A stretch of DNA of 64,000 bases from Devosia sp. A16 (GCF_001402915.1 NZ_CP012945.1:3201501-3265500), one strand, 5' to 3'; positions 35,403 through 44,994 are shown, numbered from the stretch's first letter. Numbers and translations are program-made. Notes: generated by a model not told the origin, from the letters alone.

Positions 35403-36719
35403 ATGCGCACTGCTACCAAGGGCATGCTGGCCGGTTTGGGCCTGATGCTTGCGTCGAGCACATCCGTGCTGGCGCAGGAACTGACGATCTTCTGGGCCGA
35501 GTGGGATCCGGCCAACTATCTGCAGGAACTGGTCAATCAGTACGAAGCCGAGACCGGCGTGAAGGTCACCGTGGAAACCACGCCGTGGTCGGACTTCCAG
35601 ACCAAGGCCTTCACCGAGTTCAACGCCCAGGGCTCTGCCTACGATCTGATCGTCGGCGACAGCCAGTGGCTCGGCGCCGCCTCGGAGGCCGGCCACTATG
35701 TGGATCTCACCGACTTCGTGAAGGAGAACGGCGTCCTCGACAAGATGGCCCCGGCCACGGTCAAGTTCTACTCCGAGTACCCCGGCAACTCCGGCAAGTA
35801 CTGGTCGATCCCGGCGGAGGGTGACGCCGTCGGCTGGTCCTATCGCAAGGACTGGTTCGAGGATCCGACAGAGATGGCCAACTTCAAGGCCAAATACGGC
35901 TACGACCTGGCGCCGCCGGCGACCTGGCAGCAGCTGATGGACATCGCCGAGTTCTTCTATCGGCCCGATGCCACCCCGCCGAAATACGGCGTGGCGATCT
36001 ACACCGACAACTCCTACGACGCCATGGCCATGGGCTTCGAGAACGCCCTGTTCTCCTATGGCGGCGAACTGGGCGACATGGCGACCTACAAGGTCGAGGG
36101 CATCATCAACTCGCCCAAGGCGGTCGCGGCGCTCGATGCCTACAAGAAGCTCTACAGCTTCACGCCTCCGGGCTGGGCCAAGACCTTCTTCGTTGAAGAC
36201 AACCAGGCCATCACCGAAAATCTCGCGGCGATGAGCATGAACTACTTCGCCTTCTTCCCGGCTTTGATCAACGAGGCGTCGAACCCGAACGCCAAGGTCA
36301 CCGGCTTCTTCGCCAACCCGGCGGGGCCCGATGGCGACCAGTATGCCGCGCTCGGCGGGCAGGGCATTTCCGTCGTCTCCTATTCCCAGAACAAGGAAGA
36401 GGCGATGAAGTTCCTCAAGTGGTTCATCCAGGACGACGTGCAGCAGAAGTGGGCCGATCTGGGCGGCTACACCTGCTCGGCCAAGGTGCTGGAGAGCGAG
36501 GCCTTCCGCAAGGCGACCCCGTATAACGAGGCCTTCTACCAGACCATGTTCAAGGTGAAGGACTTCTGGGCCGTGCCGGAATACGCGGAACTCCTGACCC
36601 AGCTGAACCAGCGCATCTATCCGGCGGTGGTCGGTGGGGAAGGGACCTCGCAGGAGACCCTCGACGCGCTCGCCGCCGACTGGAAGGCGACCTTCGCCAA
36701 GTACGGCCGCGGCGGCTGA
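35403..36719 (+). CDS. ABC transporter sugar-binding protein (MalE-like)
   Basis: This 438-residue periplasmic binding protein has a signal peptide cut after VLAQ and a cluster 1 type fold (LTIFWAEWDPANYLQELVNQYEAETGVKVTVE..., FQTKAFTEFNAQGSAYDLIVGDSQWLG). It delivers a sugar or polyol to the membrane complex encoded downstream; the many aromatic residues fit a carbohydrate ligand. GGGAGG lies 7 bases before ATG 35403. It is the first gene of the transport operon, and a short GC-rich palindrome (36738-36803) follows it, as is common where binding-protein mRNA is stabilised. Confidence 0.92.
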   Translation: MRTATKGMLAGLGLMLASSTSVLAQELTIFWAEWDPANYLQELVNQYEAETGVKVTVETTPWSDFQTKAFTEFNAQGSAYDLIVGDSQWLGAASEAGHYVDLTDFVKENGVLDKMAPATVKFYSEYPGNSGKYWSIPAEGDAVGWSYRKDWFEDPTEMANFKAKYGYDLAPPATWQQLMDIAEFFYRPDATPPKYGVAIYTDNSYDAMAMGFENALFSYGGELGDMATYKVEGIINSPKAVAALDAYKKLYSFTPPGWAKTFFVEDNQAITENLAAMSMNYFAFFPALINEASNPNAKVTGFFANPAGPDGDQYAALGGQGISVVSYSQNKEEAMKFLKWFIQDDVQQKWADLGGYTCSAKVLESEAFRKATPYNEAFYQTMFKVKDFWAVPEYAELLTQLNQRIYPAVVGGEGTSQETLDALAADWKATFAKYGRGG

Positions 36720-36737
36720 TTCCACGTCCTGCAGTCG

Positions 36738-36803
36738 GGTAATCCTCCCCCGCTGGGCGGGGGAGGGGGACCAGCGAAGCTGGTGGAGGGGGCGGCGGCA
36801 GAC
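36738..36803. repeat. GC-rich palindrome after the binding-protein gene
   Basis: CCTCCCCCGCTGGGCGGGGGAGG forms a strong hairpin, and ACCAGCGAAGCTGGT forms a second. It lies between the binding-protein and first permease genes, where an attenuating or mRNA-protecting hairpin would raise the level of the binding protein. Confidence 0.6.
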
Positions 36804-36850
36804 ACCGCGCCTGCCGCCCTTCCACTTTCGGCACCAGGGGAACGCCTATC

Positions 36851-37753
36851 TTGAACAACATGATCACCAGCCTCGATCCGCAATCGCGCGCCGCCGCGCG
36901 TGGCTGGAGCGACATCACCATCCGGAACGTCTTCGTCATCCCGACGGTGCTGTTCCTCATCGTCTTCAACGTCTTCCCGCTGATCTATTCGCTGGGCTTC
37001 TCGTTCACCGATTTCCGCGCCTCGACCAAGGATCCGGCGAACTTCGTGGGCCTGAAGAACTACATGGATCTGCTGTCGGATCCGTTCATCTGGCGCAACT
37101 TCACCATCACCGCGCACTACGTCATCGTCTCGGTGGCCGGACAGGTGGTCGTCGGCTTCGGCCTGGCGCTGCTGCTCAACCGTTCCTTCCCGCTAAAGGG
37201 GCTGGTGACCACGCTGCTGCTGTTGCCGATGATGCTGTCGATGGCGGTGGTCGGGCTGTTCTGGAAACTGCTCTACGATCCCAATTTCGGCATCATCAAC
37301 TTCGCCCTCGGGCTGGGCAAGTTCGAGTGGCTGGCGAACCCGGATTTCGCGCTCTATGCCGTGGCGCTGACCGATATCTGGATGTGGTCGCCCTTTGTGA
37401 TGCTGCTGTCGCTGGCCGGCCTCTCGGCTGTGCCCAAGCACCTCTACGAGGCCGCCTCGATCGACCGCGCCAGCCGGCTCTATACCTTCTTCCGCATCAC
37501 CCTGCCGCTGGTCGCCCCGATCCTGCTGATCGCCATCATTTTCCGCACCATGGAGGCGTTCAAGACCTTTGACCTCGCCTTCGTCATGTCGGGCCAGCCG
37601 ACCACCGAAGTGGTGTCGATCCGGCTCTACAAGATGGCGTTCCAGGAGTGGCAGACCGGCAAGTCCTGCGCGCTCGCCTACATCGTGCTGATCATGGTGC
37701 TCTGCATCACCAACGTCTACGTTAAGTACCTGAACAAGGCGAAGGAGCGGTGA
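36851..37753 (+). CDS. ABC sugar transporter permease (MalF-like)
   Basis: This protein of about 300 residues has six transmembrane helices and the permease EAA loop (LYEAASIDRASRLYTFFRITLPLVAPILL). It forms the channel with the second permease. GGGGAA lies 8 bases before TTG 36851, which I take as start; the alternative ATG is at 36860. Confidence 0.9.
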   Translation: MNNMITSLDPQSRAAARGWSDITIRNVFVIPTVLFLIVFNVFPLIYSLGFSFTDFRASTKDPANFVGLKNYMDLLSDPFIWRNFTITAHYVIVSVAGQVVVGFGLALLLNRSFPLKGLVTTLLLLPMMLSMAVVGLFWKLLYDPNFGIINFALGLGKFEWLANPDFALYAVALTDIWMWSPFVMLLSLAGLSAVPKHLYEAASIDRASRLYTFFRITLPLVAPILLIAIIFRTMEAFKTFDLAFVMSGQPTTEVVSIRLYKMAFQEWQTGKSCALAYIVLIMVLCITNVYVKYLNKAKER

Positions 37754-37792
37754 TGGTGGCTCTTCGTCGCGCAACCACTGACGCCGGCTCGT

Positions 37793-37910
37793 GGGGACCC
37801 CCACCCCTGCCCCCTCCCCCTGAAGTAGGGGGAGGGAGACCAGAACACTGGCTTGGAAGCGAGGGTCTCCCTCCCCCTGTTGAGGGGGAGGGGACAGGGG
37901 TGGGGGTCCA
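37793..37910. repeat. Palindromic repeat, GACCCCCACCCCTG family, copy 1
   Basis: The arms GGACCCCCACCCCTG...CCCTCCCCCTGAAGTAGGGGGAGGG and GGGTCTCCCTCCCCCTG...GGGGTGGGGGTCC face each other across about 25 bases. It lies between the two permease genes. A very similar copy is at 41333-41444. Confidence 0.75.
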
Positions 37911-37941
37911 CAGCCACCAGATCAACGGAGGGCACCACTAA

Positions 37942-38898
37942 ATGGCCGTCGTTTCATCCCGCGGCCAGAAGCTCGGCAATCGTGTTGCCATCGCCGCCAT
38001 CATCGTCATCACCATCATCTTCCTGACCCCGATCTACTGGATCGGCTCGACCGCCTTCAAACCGCGCAACCTCGCGACCACGGCGCCGCCGACCATCCTG
38101 TTCGAGCCGGAAGTGTCGCCCTTCGTGAAACTCTTCACCAAGCGCGTGCAGCTGAAGCCGAACGAGCAGGTGGACCGGGAGAACGCCCCCTGGTGGGAGC
38201 AGATCATCTTCGACGGCGGCGAGCGCATCTCGCGCACCGGCAAGGGAGAAGTGCAGCTCTCGGGCTATCCCGACCGCTTCATGAACTCGCTGATCGTCGC
38301 CATCACCTCGACCCTGCTGGCGGTGTCGATGGGCACCATTACCGCCTACGGCTTCAGCCGGTTCAAGGTGAAGGGCGAGGCGGACCTCTTATTCTTCATC
38401 CTCTCGACCCGCATGCTGCCGCCGATCGTCGTCGCCATCCCGATGTTCCTGATGTACCGGGCGGCGGGCCTGACCGACAGCCATATCGGGCTCATCATCC
38501 TCTACACCGCCTTCAACGTGTCGTTCGCGGTGTGGCTGATGAAGGGCTTCATCGACGAGATCCCGCGGGAATACGAGGAAGCGGCGCTGGTGGACGGCTA
38601 CACCCGCATGCAGGCCTTCTTCAGGATCGTCCTGCCCGAGGCCGCCACCGGCATCGCCGCGACCGCGGTGTTCTGCTTCATCACCGCGTGGAACGAGTAC
38701 GCCTTCGCGCTGATCCTCACCAATCGCCGCGCCCAGACCGCGCCGCCCTTCATCCCCAGCCAGATTGGCTCTGGCCTCCCCGACTGGACGGTGATCGCCG
38801 CCGGCACGTTCCTGTTCCTGCTGCCGGTCGCCATCTTCACCTTCCTGCTGCGCAACCACTTGCTGCGCGGCATGAGCTTCGGAGCGATCCGCAAATGA
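37942..38898 (+). CDS. ABC sugar transporter permease (MalG-like)
   Basis: This 318-residue protein has six helices and the EAA loop (REYEEAALVDGYTRMQAFFRIVLPEAATGI). Between helix 1 and helix 2 it has a long periplasmic insert (about 45-110), seen in MalG-type permeases of some alphaproteobacterial polyol systems. GGAGG precedes the ATG. Its stop overlaps the next ATG. Confidence 0.9.
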   Translation: MAVVSSRGQKLGNRVAIAAIIVITIIFLTPIYWIGSTAFKPRNLATTAPPTILFEPEVSPFVKLFTKRVQLKPNEQVDRENAPWWEQIIFDGGERISRTGKGEVQLSGYPDRFMNSLIVAITSTLLAVSMGTITAYGFSRFKVKGEADLLFFILSTRMLPPIVVAIPMFLMYRAAGLTDSHIGLIILYTAFNVSFAVWLMKGFIDEIPREYEEAALVDGYTRMQAFFRIVLPEAATGIAATAVFCFITAWNEYAFALILTNRRAQTAPPFIPSQIGSGLPDWTVIAAGTFLFLLPVAIFTFLLRNHLLRGMSFGAIRK

Positions 38899-39137
38899 AC
38901 CTGCGCGTCTTCAACCAGAAGTTCCTCGAGCCCGGCTCGATGACCCTGATGATCCTCGGCATTGTCTTCCTGTGCCAGCCGTGGATCGAGGTGCTGCACC
39001 AGTACTCGGTGACCATCATGCTGATCGGGCTGATCGGCTTCAACGTCGCCGTGCACATCCCGGCGCCGGAAAAGAAGGTGATCGACGAGGACGAAACCGG
39101 GCCCTCCGCCCCTGTGCATGGGGGCACCCATGGCTGA
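38895..39137 (+). CDS. Small two-helix membrane protein of the ABC transporter operon
   Basis: This 80-residue protein has transmembrane helices at about 15-30 and 37-55 and a charged cytoplasmic tail (PAPEKKVIDEDETGPS). It overlaps the MalG-like gene by 4 bases (ATGA) and the first ATPase gene by 8. It is therefore made with the complex and probably binds it. A small DUF2160 membrane protein occupies a comparable place in rhizobial glycerol transport operons (GlpSTPQV); I cannot show that this is the same family. Confidence 0.75.
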   Translation: MNLRVFNQKFLEPGSMTLMILGIVFLCQPWIEVLHQYSVTIMLIGLIGFNVAVHIPAPEKKVIDEDETGPSAPVHGGTHG

Positions 39138-40236
39138 GATCGAGCTCAGGCATATCGACAAGCATTTCGGCCTCGTCCACGTCATCAAGGACGTGAACCT
39201 GACGGTGAAGGACAAGGAATTCGTGGTCTTCCTCGGCCCCTCCGGCTGCGGCAAGACCACGACGCTGCGCGCCATTGCCGGCCTCGAGGAAATCGACTCG
39301 GGCGATATCCTCCTCGACGGCAAGCCGATCCAGGGCCTGCGCGCCGCCGATCGCGACATTGCCTTTGTGTTCCAGAATTACGCGCTCTACCCGCATTTCA
39401 CCGTCTACGAGAACCTCGCCTTCCCGCTGCGCGCCGTCGGCACCGCCAAGGATGTCGTCGACCAGACCGTGCGGTCGGTCGGCAAGTCGCTCGGCATCCT
39501 GCATCTGCTCAATGCCCGGCCCTCGGCGCTCTCCGGCGGCGACATGCAGCGCGTCGCCATCGGCCGGGCGCTGGTGCGCCGCCCCAAGGCGCTGCTGCTC
39601 GACGAGCCGATCGGCTCGCTCGATGCCAAGCTGCGCGAAACCATGCGCATCGAACTGAAGCGCCTGCATTTCGAGAACGGCTCCACCTCGATCTACGTCA
39701 CCCACGACCAGGTCGAAGCCATGTCGCTGGCCGACCGCATCGTGGTGATGAACGATGGCGTGCTGCAGCAGGTCGGCACCCCCACCGAGGTTTATCTCTA
39801 CCCGGCCAACCTGTTCGTCGCCCAGTTCATCGGCTCGCCGGTGATGAACATTGCCGCTACCAGGATCACCGAAGCCGACGGCAACGCCCGCATCGCCCTC
39901 GATGACGCAAGCTTCGACCTGCCGCGCGAACTGCTGGGCATGCTGCAACAGAAGCAGGCGTCGGCCGATCTCTCGCTCGGCGTCCGGCCGGAAGGCGTCA
40001 TCGTCAGTCGTGACAGCAAGCCGGGCTACCGGCCGGCCGAGGCCCATATCATCCAGCCGTTCGGCGGCTTCGACATCATCGACCTGAAGTTCGGCGAAAA
40101 GACCCTCAGGGCCCGCACCACCTCCGGCTATGTCGATAAACCCGGGGCCACGGTGTTCGCCCGCATCGATCCCGCCCAGGCGCATTTCTTCGATACCCGC
40201 TCGGGCGCCTCGCTCGGCATCCGGCTAGGCAACTGA
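39130..40236 (+). CDS. ABC sugar transporter ATPase 1 (MalK/UgpC-like)
   Basis: This 368-residue ATPase has Walker A GPSGCGKTT, signature LSGGDMQRVAIGRAL, Walker B ALLLDEPIGSLD, and a switch His in YVTHDQVEAM. A C-terminal TOBE regulatory domain follows. ATG 39130 (MAEIELRHIDKHFG) is used because earlier in-frame codons lie in the small membrane gene. It is directly followed by a second ATPase gene, so the transporter may use a heterodimer. Confidence 0.92.
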   Translation: MAEIELRHIDKHFGLVHVIKDVNLTVKDKEFVVFLGPSGCGKTTTLRAIAGLEEIDSGDILLDGKPIQGLRAADRDIAFVFQNYALYPHFTVYENLAFPLRAVGTAKDVVDQTVRSVGKSLGILHLLNARPSALSGGDMQRVAIGRALVRRPKALLLDEPIGSLDAKLRETMRIELKRLHFENGSTSIYVTHDQVEAMSLADRIVVMNDGVLQQVGTPTEVYLYPANLFVAQFIGSPVMNIAATRITEADGNARIALDDASFDLPRELLGMLQQKQASADLSLGVRPEGVIVSRDSKPGYRPAEAHIIQPFGGFDIIDLKFGEKTLRARTTSGYVDKPGATVFARIDPAQAHFFDTRSGASLGIRLGN

Positions 40237-40237
40237 C

Positions 40238-41308
40238 ATGGCCCGCATCCGTCTCGAAAACATCAGCAAGTCTTTCGGCCCGCACATTGCCGTCGACCAG
40301 CTCGACCTCGACGTCGCCGATGGCGAGTTCTTCGTGCTGCTCGGGCCGACCGGCGCCGGCAAGACCACGACACTCCGGATGATCGCCGGGCTCGAAAAGC
40401 CCACCGCAGGCGCCATCCACATCAACCAGGTCAACGTCAACGACTGGGGACCGGCCGAGCGCGACGTGGCGTTGGTGCTGCAGCAATATTCGCTCTATCC
40501 GCGCCTCACGGTGCGCGACAATCTCGCCTTCCCGCTGCGCTCGCGTATCCGCAGGATGAGCGAGGCCGATATCGGCAAACGCATCGACTATGCGTCGAAA
40601 ACCCTGCGCATCACCCATCTGCTCGATCGCAAGACCGATCGGCTCAGTGGCGGCGAGATGCAGCGGGTCTCGATCGGCCGCGCCATCGTGAGGGAGCCGC
40701 AGGTCTTCCTGATGGACGAGCCGCTCTCGGCGCTCGATGCGAAGCTCCGCGAGTCGCTCCGCTCCGAGCTCAAGGATCTGCAGATGCGGCTCGGTGCCAC
40801 CTTCATTTTCGTCACCCACGATCAGGTCGAGGCGATGACCATGGGAGACCGCATCGCCGTGCTCAACAAGGGCAGGATCGTCCAGGTCGGTACCCCACGC
40901 GAGGTCTATACCAACCCGCGCGACACGTTCGTCGCGAGTTTCGTCGGCTCGCCCGCGATCAACCTGCTGCCCGGCAGCCTGGCCGGCGACGTGGCGAGCG
41001 TGGCGCAGGCCTTCGAAATGCCGATCCGACGCAGTGCCGCGGTGGAAGGTCCGGTCACCTTCGGCATCCGGCCTGAGGACGTCGAGGTCGCCGCCGGTGC
41101 GCCGAACGAGGCCCGCATCCACGACGTCGAGAACCACGGCATCGAAAAGATCGTCACCCTGCGCGTCGGCGACAACCTGATGCGCGCCGCCGTCCCGGCC
41201 CGGGTCGAGGTCAAGGTCGAAGAGGCCGTGCGCTTCAGCTGGAATCCCGACAAGGTGATGTTGTTCGACGCCAGAACCGGCCTGAACCTCCGGGGCCAGG
41301 CGGCGTGA
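40238..41308 (+). CDS. ABC sugar transporter ATPase 2 (MalK/UgpC-like)
   Basis: This 356-residue ATPase has Walker A GPTGAGKTT, signature LSGGEMQRVSIGRAI, Walker B VFLMDEPLSALD, switch His in FVTHDQVEAM, and a TOBE domain. It starts one base after the stop of ATPase 1. Both ATPases keep all catalytic motifs, so neither looks degenerate. Paired ATPase genes occur in rhizobial glycerol and erythritol-type systems. Confidence 0.92.
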   Translation: MARIRLENISKSFGPHIAVDQLDLDVADGEFFVLLGPTGAGKTTTLRMIAGLEKPTAGAIHINQVNVNDWGPAERDVALVLQQYSLYPRLTVRDNLAFPLRSRIRRMSEADIGKRIDYASKTLRITHLLDRKTDRLSGGEMQRVSIGRAIVREPQVFLMDEPLSALDAKLRESLRSELKDLQMRLGATFIFVTHDQVEAMTMGDRIAVLNKGRIVQVGTPREVYTNPRDTFVASFVGSPAINLLPGSLAGDVASVAQAFEMPIRRSAAVEGPVTFGIRPEDVEVAAGAPNEARIHDVENHGIEKIVTLRVGDNLMRAAVPARVEVKVEEAVRFSWNPDKVMLFDARTGLNLRGQAA

Positions 41309-41332
41309 TGACTTCAGGCGCTGGTGCGAACC

Positions 41333-41444
41333 GACCCCCACCCCTGTCCCCTCCCCCTAAGAATGGGGAGGGAGACCCCCACACCGATATCGAGACCATC
41401 GTCTCCCTCCCCCTGTTCAGGGGGAGGGGACAGGGGTGGGGGTC
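41333..41444. repeat. Palindromic repeat, GACCCCCACCCCTG family, copy 2
   Basis: The outer arms GACCCCCACCCCTGTCCCC and GGGGACAGGGGTGGGGGTC are perfect complements over 19 bases. Inner arms carry CTCCCCCTAAGAATGGGGAGGGAGAC and its counterpart. It lies between the ATPase and isomerase genes, splitting transport from catabolic genes. Confidence 0.8.
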
Positions 41445-41505
41445 AACCCGCACCGGCGCCGCGTCGAGAATTTGACCAAGTAGTAATCCCCAGGGGAGGG
41501 GGACC

Positions 41506-42555
41506 ATGGCATCCAACAACTATCCAAAGCTCCACAACGCCACCTGGCCCGGCGTGGTCGGCAAGGGCGCTCCCGGCGCCGAGCCGATCATCCCCCTCGA
41601 TACGCTCTTGCAGCTCACTGCCAATGCCGAGGTCGATGGGCAGAAGTTCGATGGCGTCGACCTGTGGCTCGCCGATCCGCATATCTCCATTGATTCCTCG
41701 AAGGACGATGTGAAGCGGATGGCCGATCACATCGCGAGCTTCGGTCTCAAGGTCGGCTCGTTCGTCGCTCCGATCTGGGGCGGCGCCGGCGGCGGCTCGG
41801 CCATGGGCGACGCCGACGACGTCAAGCGCTTCCTCACCCAGGTCGAGAAGGCCTGCAAGATCGGCCAGCAGATGCGCGAGCTCGGCATCCGCCCCACCGG
41901 CGGCGTGCGCGTCGACAGCTCCACTGGCGTCGAAGCCTGGGACAAGGACCCCGTTGGCAATACCAGGAAGATCGCCGACACCTTCCGCGAAGCCGGCCGC
42001 ATCGCCCAGCACTATGGCGAGTACATCGTCGCCGAGGGCGAGATCTGCTGGGGCGGCATGCATTCGTGGCGCGAGAACGTCAAACTGCTCGAGCTGGTCA
42101 ACATGCCCGGTATCGTCGGCTACCAGGCCGACATGGCGCATTCCATGCTGTTCGTCCTCGGCGCCAATGCCGAGAAGGACCGCATCCTCGCCAAGGACTT
42201 CGAGTGGAGCGACAAGGCGGCGCTCGATGCGGCCTACCACAAGGTTGCCGATGCGCTTCGGCCCTGGACGCTGGATTTCCATGTCGCCCAGAATGACGGC
42301 ACCACCTTTGGGTCCGGGGATCACGAGAAAACCGGCCGCCACTGCCAGATCGACGATCCCAACGGCCGGCTCGATGTGGTCAAGCACGCCGGCTATTGGC
42401 TGCGCGACGACAAGGGCGAACTGACCAAGAAGATGCGCCACATCTGCTGGGACGGCTGCATGTTCCCCAACGCTGTCATGGAGCAGCAGGAAACCTGGAA
42501 CAAGATTCTGGGCGCCATGCTCAAGGTCCGCGACGCCCATGGGTGGCGGGAATAG
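41506..42555 (+). CDS. Sugar phosphate isomerase/epimerase-type TIM-barrel protein
   Basis: This 349-residue xylose-isomerase-like TIM-barrel protein has candidate metal ligands in EGEICWGGMHSW, QADMAHSM and LDFHVAQNDG. The longer barrel and the GSGDHEKTGRHC segment set it apart from the shorter Hyi/IolE-like enzyme at 44012. The substrate is probably a product of the imported sugar. GGGGAGGGGG precedes the ATG. It is the first catabolic gene of the locus. Confidence 0.82.
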   Translation: MASNNYPKLHNATWPGVVGKGAPGAEPIIPLDTLLQLTANAEVDGQKFDGVDLWLADPHISIDSSKDDVKRMADHIASFGLKVGSFVAPIWGGAGGGSAMGDADDVKRFLTQVEKACKIGQQMRELGIRPTGGVRVDSSTGVEAWDKDPVGNTRKIADTFREAGRIAQHYGEYIVAEGEICWGGMHSWRENVKLLELVNMPGIVGYQADMAHSMLFVLGANAEKDRILAKDFEWSDKAALDAAYHKVADALRPWTLDFHVAQNDGTTFGSGDHEKTGRHCQIDDPNGRLDVVKHAGYWLRDDKGELTKKMRHICWDGCMFPNAVMEQQETWNKILGAMLKVRDAHGWRE

Positions 42556-42591
42556 GCAGCATGGTGGCCACTTTCCTCTCCTCCACTCGGT

Positions 42592-42669
42592 GTCATCCCA
42601 GCGAAAGCTGGGACCCAACTCACCGCAGGCGCTGACCGCGAGATGGGTCCCAGCTTTCGCTGGGATGAC
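42592..42669. repeat. Inverted repeat, GTCATCCCAGCGAAAGCTGGGA family, copy 2
   Basis: Arms identical to those of the copy at 32090-32167 over more than 20 bases face each other across about 34 bases. It lies between the isomerase and dehydrogenase genes. Confidence 0.8.
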
Positions 42670-42711
42670 ATCCGTGGGTGGGGCGACTGTCGTACTCCAA
42701 GGAACACTCCA

Positions 42712-43845
42712 ATGACCAAACAACTCAATATCGGCATGGTCGGCTACGGCTTCATGGCTCGCTGTCACTCGCATGCCTGGGCCTCCGTCGGCCATTTCTT
42801 CGATACCGGCTACCATCCGGTGCTGAAGGCAGTGGCGGCGCGCAACGACAGCAAGGTGCGCCGCTTCGCCGAGCAGTGGGGCTACGAGAGCGTCGAGCAC
42901 GACTGGCGCGCTCTGATCGAGCGGCGCGACATCGACGCCATCGACATCTGCGTGCCCAACGACCTCCACGCCGAGATCGCTATTGCCGCCGCCAAGGCCG
43001 GCAAGATGGTGCTCACCGAAAAGCCGCTGGCGCGTACTGCCGCCGAGGGCCAGCCGATGGTCGATGCGGTAGAGAAGGCGGGCGTCCCCAACCTCGTCTG
43101 GTACAATTACCGCCGCGTGCCCGCCGTCACCCTGATCAAGCAACTGGTCGAGGAGGGCAAGCTCGGTCGCATCTTCCACTATCGCGCCAAGTTCCTCCAG
43201 GATTGGACCATTTCGCCCGACGTGCCGCAAGGCGGGCAGGGCACCTGGCGCCTCGACGTCGACGCGGCGGGCTCCGGCGTCACCGGTGACCTGCTGGCCC
43301 ATTGCCTCGATAGCGCGCTGTGGATCAATGGCGACATTTCCTCGCTCACTGCCATGACCGAGACTTTCGTCAAGGAGCGCACCCACGCCGACACCGGCAA
43401 GAAGCAGAGCGTCGGTATCGACGATGCGGCGGCCGTGCTGACCCGCTTCGCCAACGGCGCGCTCGGCACCTTCGAATCCACCCGTTACGCCCGCGGCCAC
43501 AAGGCGGCCTATACGCTCGAGATCAACGGCGAGAAGGGCTCGCTGGCCTGGGACCTGCACGATATGAACCGGGTGCAGTGGTTCGATCATTCGACCGAGG
43601 GGCGGCTGCGCGGCTGGACCAACATCCTCGTCACCGACGGCGACCACCCGTATCTCGGCAAATGGTGGGTGCCCGGCCTCATCATTGGCTTCGAGCACAG
43701 CTTCACCCACACCGCCGCCGATTTCCTCGAGGGGCTGAAGACCGGCAAGCCGGCCGCCCCGACCTTCAGGGATGCGCTGGCGACCAACAGGCTCTGCGAC
43801 GCCATCATCAGCTCGGGTAAATCGGGGAGTTGGGTGAACCTCTAA
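42712..43845 (+). CDS. Gfo/Idh/MocA-family NAD(P)-dependent oxidoreductase
   Basis: This 377-residue protein has an N-terminal Rossmann fold ([18 protein letters not shown]), the family motif LTEKPLA with its catalytic-site Lys, and a C-terminal GFO/IDH substrate domain with [13 protein letters not shown]. These enzymes oxidise a sugar or polyol carbon, often C3. AAGGAACACTCC lies before ATG 42712. It is flanked by two TIM-barrel isomerases, which suggests an oxidation followed by isomerisation or epimerisation. Confidence 0.88.
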   Translation: MTKQLNIGMVGYGFMARCHSHAWASVGHFFDTGYHPVLKAVAARNDSKVRRFAEQWGYESVEHDWRALIERRDIDAIDICVPNDLHAEIAIAAAKAGKMVLTEKPLARTAAEGQPMVDAVEKAGVPNLVWYNYRRVPAVTLIKQLVEEGKLGRIFHYRAKFLQDWTISPDVPQGGQGTWRLDVDAAGSGVTGDLLAHCLDSALWINGDISSLTAMTETFVKERTHADTGKKQSVGIDDAAAVLTRFANGALGTFESTRYARGHKAAYTLEINGEKGSLAWDLHDMNRVQWFDHSTEGRLRGWTNILVTDGDHPYLGKWWVPGLIIGFEHSFTHTAADFLEGLKTGKPAAPTFRDALATNRLCDAIISSGKSGSWVNL

Positions 43846-43860
43846 GGGCGGAGCAAAAAG

Positions 43861-43988
43861 GCCCCCTCACCCGCCGCTGCGCGGCGACCTCTCCCCCCAA
43901 GGGAGAGGTGGTGGATGGGCACGATCGCGCCACAACGGCACCTCTCCCTTGGGGGAGGGGTCGGCCCGAAGGGCCGGGTGAGGGGGCC
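43861..43988. repeat. Palindromic intergenic repeat
   Basis: The arms GCCCCCTCACCCG and CGGGTGAGGGGGC enclose ACCTCTCCCCCCAAGGGAGAGGT and GCACCTCTCCCTTGGGGGAGG, with GCCGCTGCGCGGC and CGGCCCGAAGGGCCG loops. It separates the dehydrogenase from the next isomerase gene. Confidence 0.75.
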
Positions 43989-44011
43989 TTCCCCACAATA
44001 GCGAGAACACC

Positions 44012-44863
44012 ATGAAACTCGGCTTCAACCTCCTCCTCTGGACCACCCACGTCACCGACGAACATTGGCCCATCATCGAGCGGCTGAAAGCCACCGGCTA
44101 TGACGGCGTCGAGGTGCCGATGTTCGAGGGCAGGCCCGACCACTATGAGAAGCTCGGTCGCCGGCTGCGCGACATCGGACTCGGCGCGACCGGCATCGGC
44201 GTCATGCCTGGCGGCGGCAAGTCCGCCGTCTCCCCCGAGCTGAGCGAGCGCGCCGGCGCCCTCAGCCACCTGCAGTGGTTGACCGATTGCACTGCCGCGC
44301 TGGGCGGCACGCTCGCCGCGGGCCCGTTTCACCAGCCGCTCGGCGAGTTCACCGGTCGCGGCGCCACCGCCGACGAGAAGGCGCGGGTCCGCGACATCCA
44401 CAAACAGGCGGCGCAATATGCCGCGAGGCAGGGCGTTGCCCTCTCGGTCGAGCCGCTCAATCGCTTCGAGTGCTACTTCCTCAATTCGGCTGCCCAGGCC
44501 GCCGAACTGGTCAAGGCCGTCGACGAGCCGAACTACGGCTATCTCTACGATACCTTCCACTTCAACATCGAAGAGAACTCGATCACCGCGGTAATCCCGG
44601 CGACCATCAACCAGATCAACCACGTCCACATTTCCGAGAACAACCGTGGTGTTCCCGGCGCCGGGCACATCGACTTCCAGTCGGTGTTCAACGCCCTGAA
44701 ACAGGCCGGGTACGATGGGTGGATGACCATCGAAGCCTTCGGCTCGGCGCTCCCCGACCTCGCCGCCGCCACCAAAATCTGGCGCCCGCTGTTCGGGAGT
44801 GAGGCGGAGGTCTACGAGAAGGGTTTCAAGCTGATGCGCGACGGGTGGGATCGGGCGCGCTGA
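44012..44863 (+). CDS. TIM-barrel isomerase/epimerase (Hyi / tagatose 3-epimerase-like)
   Basis: This 283-residue xylose-isomerase-like protein has the four metal ligands visible in SVEPLNRFE, YLYDTFHFN, HVHISENNRG and MTIEAFG. Length and motifs fit hydroxypyruvate isomerase or ketose 3-epimerase families. It probably converts the product of the neighbouring dehydrogenase. The EENSI segment after YDTFHFN is typical of the epimerase branch. Confidence 0.85.
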   Translation: MKLGFNLLLWTTHVTDEHWPIIERLKATGYDGVEVPMFEGRPDHYEKLGRRLRDIGLGATGIGVMPGGGKSAVSPELSERAGALSHLQWLTDCTAALGGTLAAGPFHQPLGEFTGRGATADEKARVRDIHKQAAQYAARQGVALSVEPLNRFECYFLNSAAQAAELVKAVDEPNYGYLYDTFHFNIEENSITAVIPATINQINHVHISENNRGVPGAGHIDFQSVFNALKQAGYDGWMTIEAFGSALPDLAAATKIWRPLFGSEAEVYEKGFKLMRDGWDRAR

Positions 44864-44873
44864 CGCATCCGTC

Positions 44874-44994
44874 GCTTGGCGCCCCTCACCCCGGCCCTCT
44901 CCCCAAAGGGGCGAGGGGGCGATGTGGCACCGGCGGTTCAACTCGCGTCCCCTCGCCCCTTTGGGGAGAGGGTTAGGGTGAGGGGCGCCAAGCG
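44874..44994. repeat. Palindromic repeat, GCTTGGCGCCCCTCACCC family, copy 2
   Basis: The outer arms CGCTTGGCGCCCCTCACCC and GGGTGAGGGGCGCCAAGCG match over 19 bases. Inner arms CCCTCTCCCCAAAGGGGCGAGGG and CCCTCGCCCCTTTGGGGAGAGGG also pair. It is the better preserved relative of the copy at 28557-28677. Confidence 0.8.

Noticed and set aside
41443-43710. Open frame of about 755 codons opposite the isomerase and dehydrogenase genes
   Set aside because: It runs through two genes and an inverted repeat on the other strand and shows no domain; it is a high-GC artefact.
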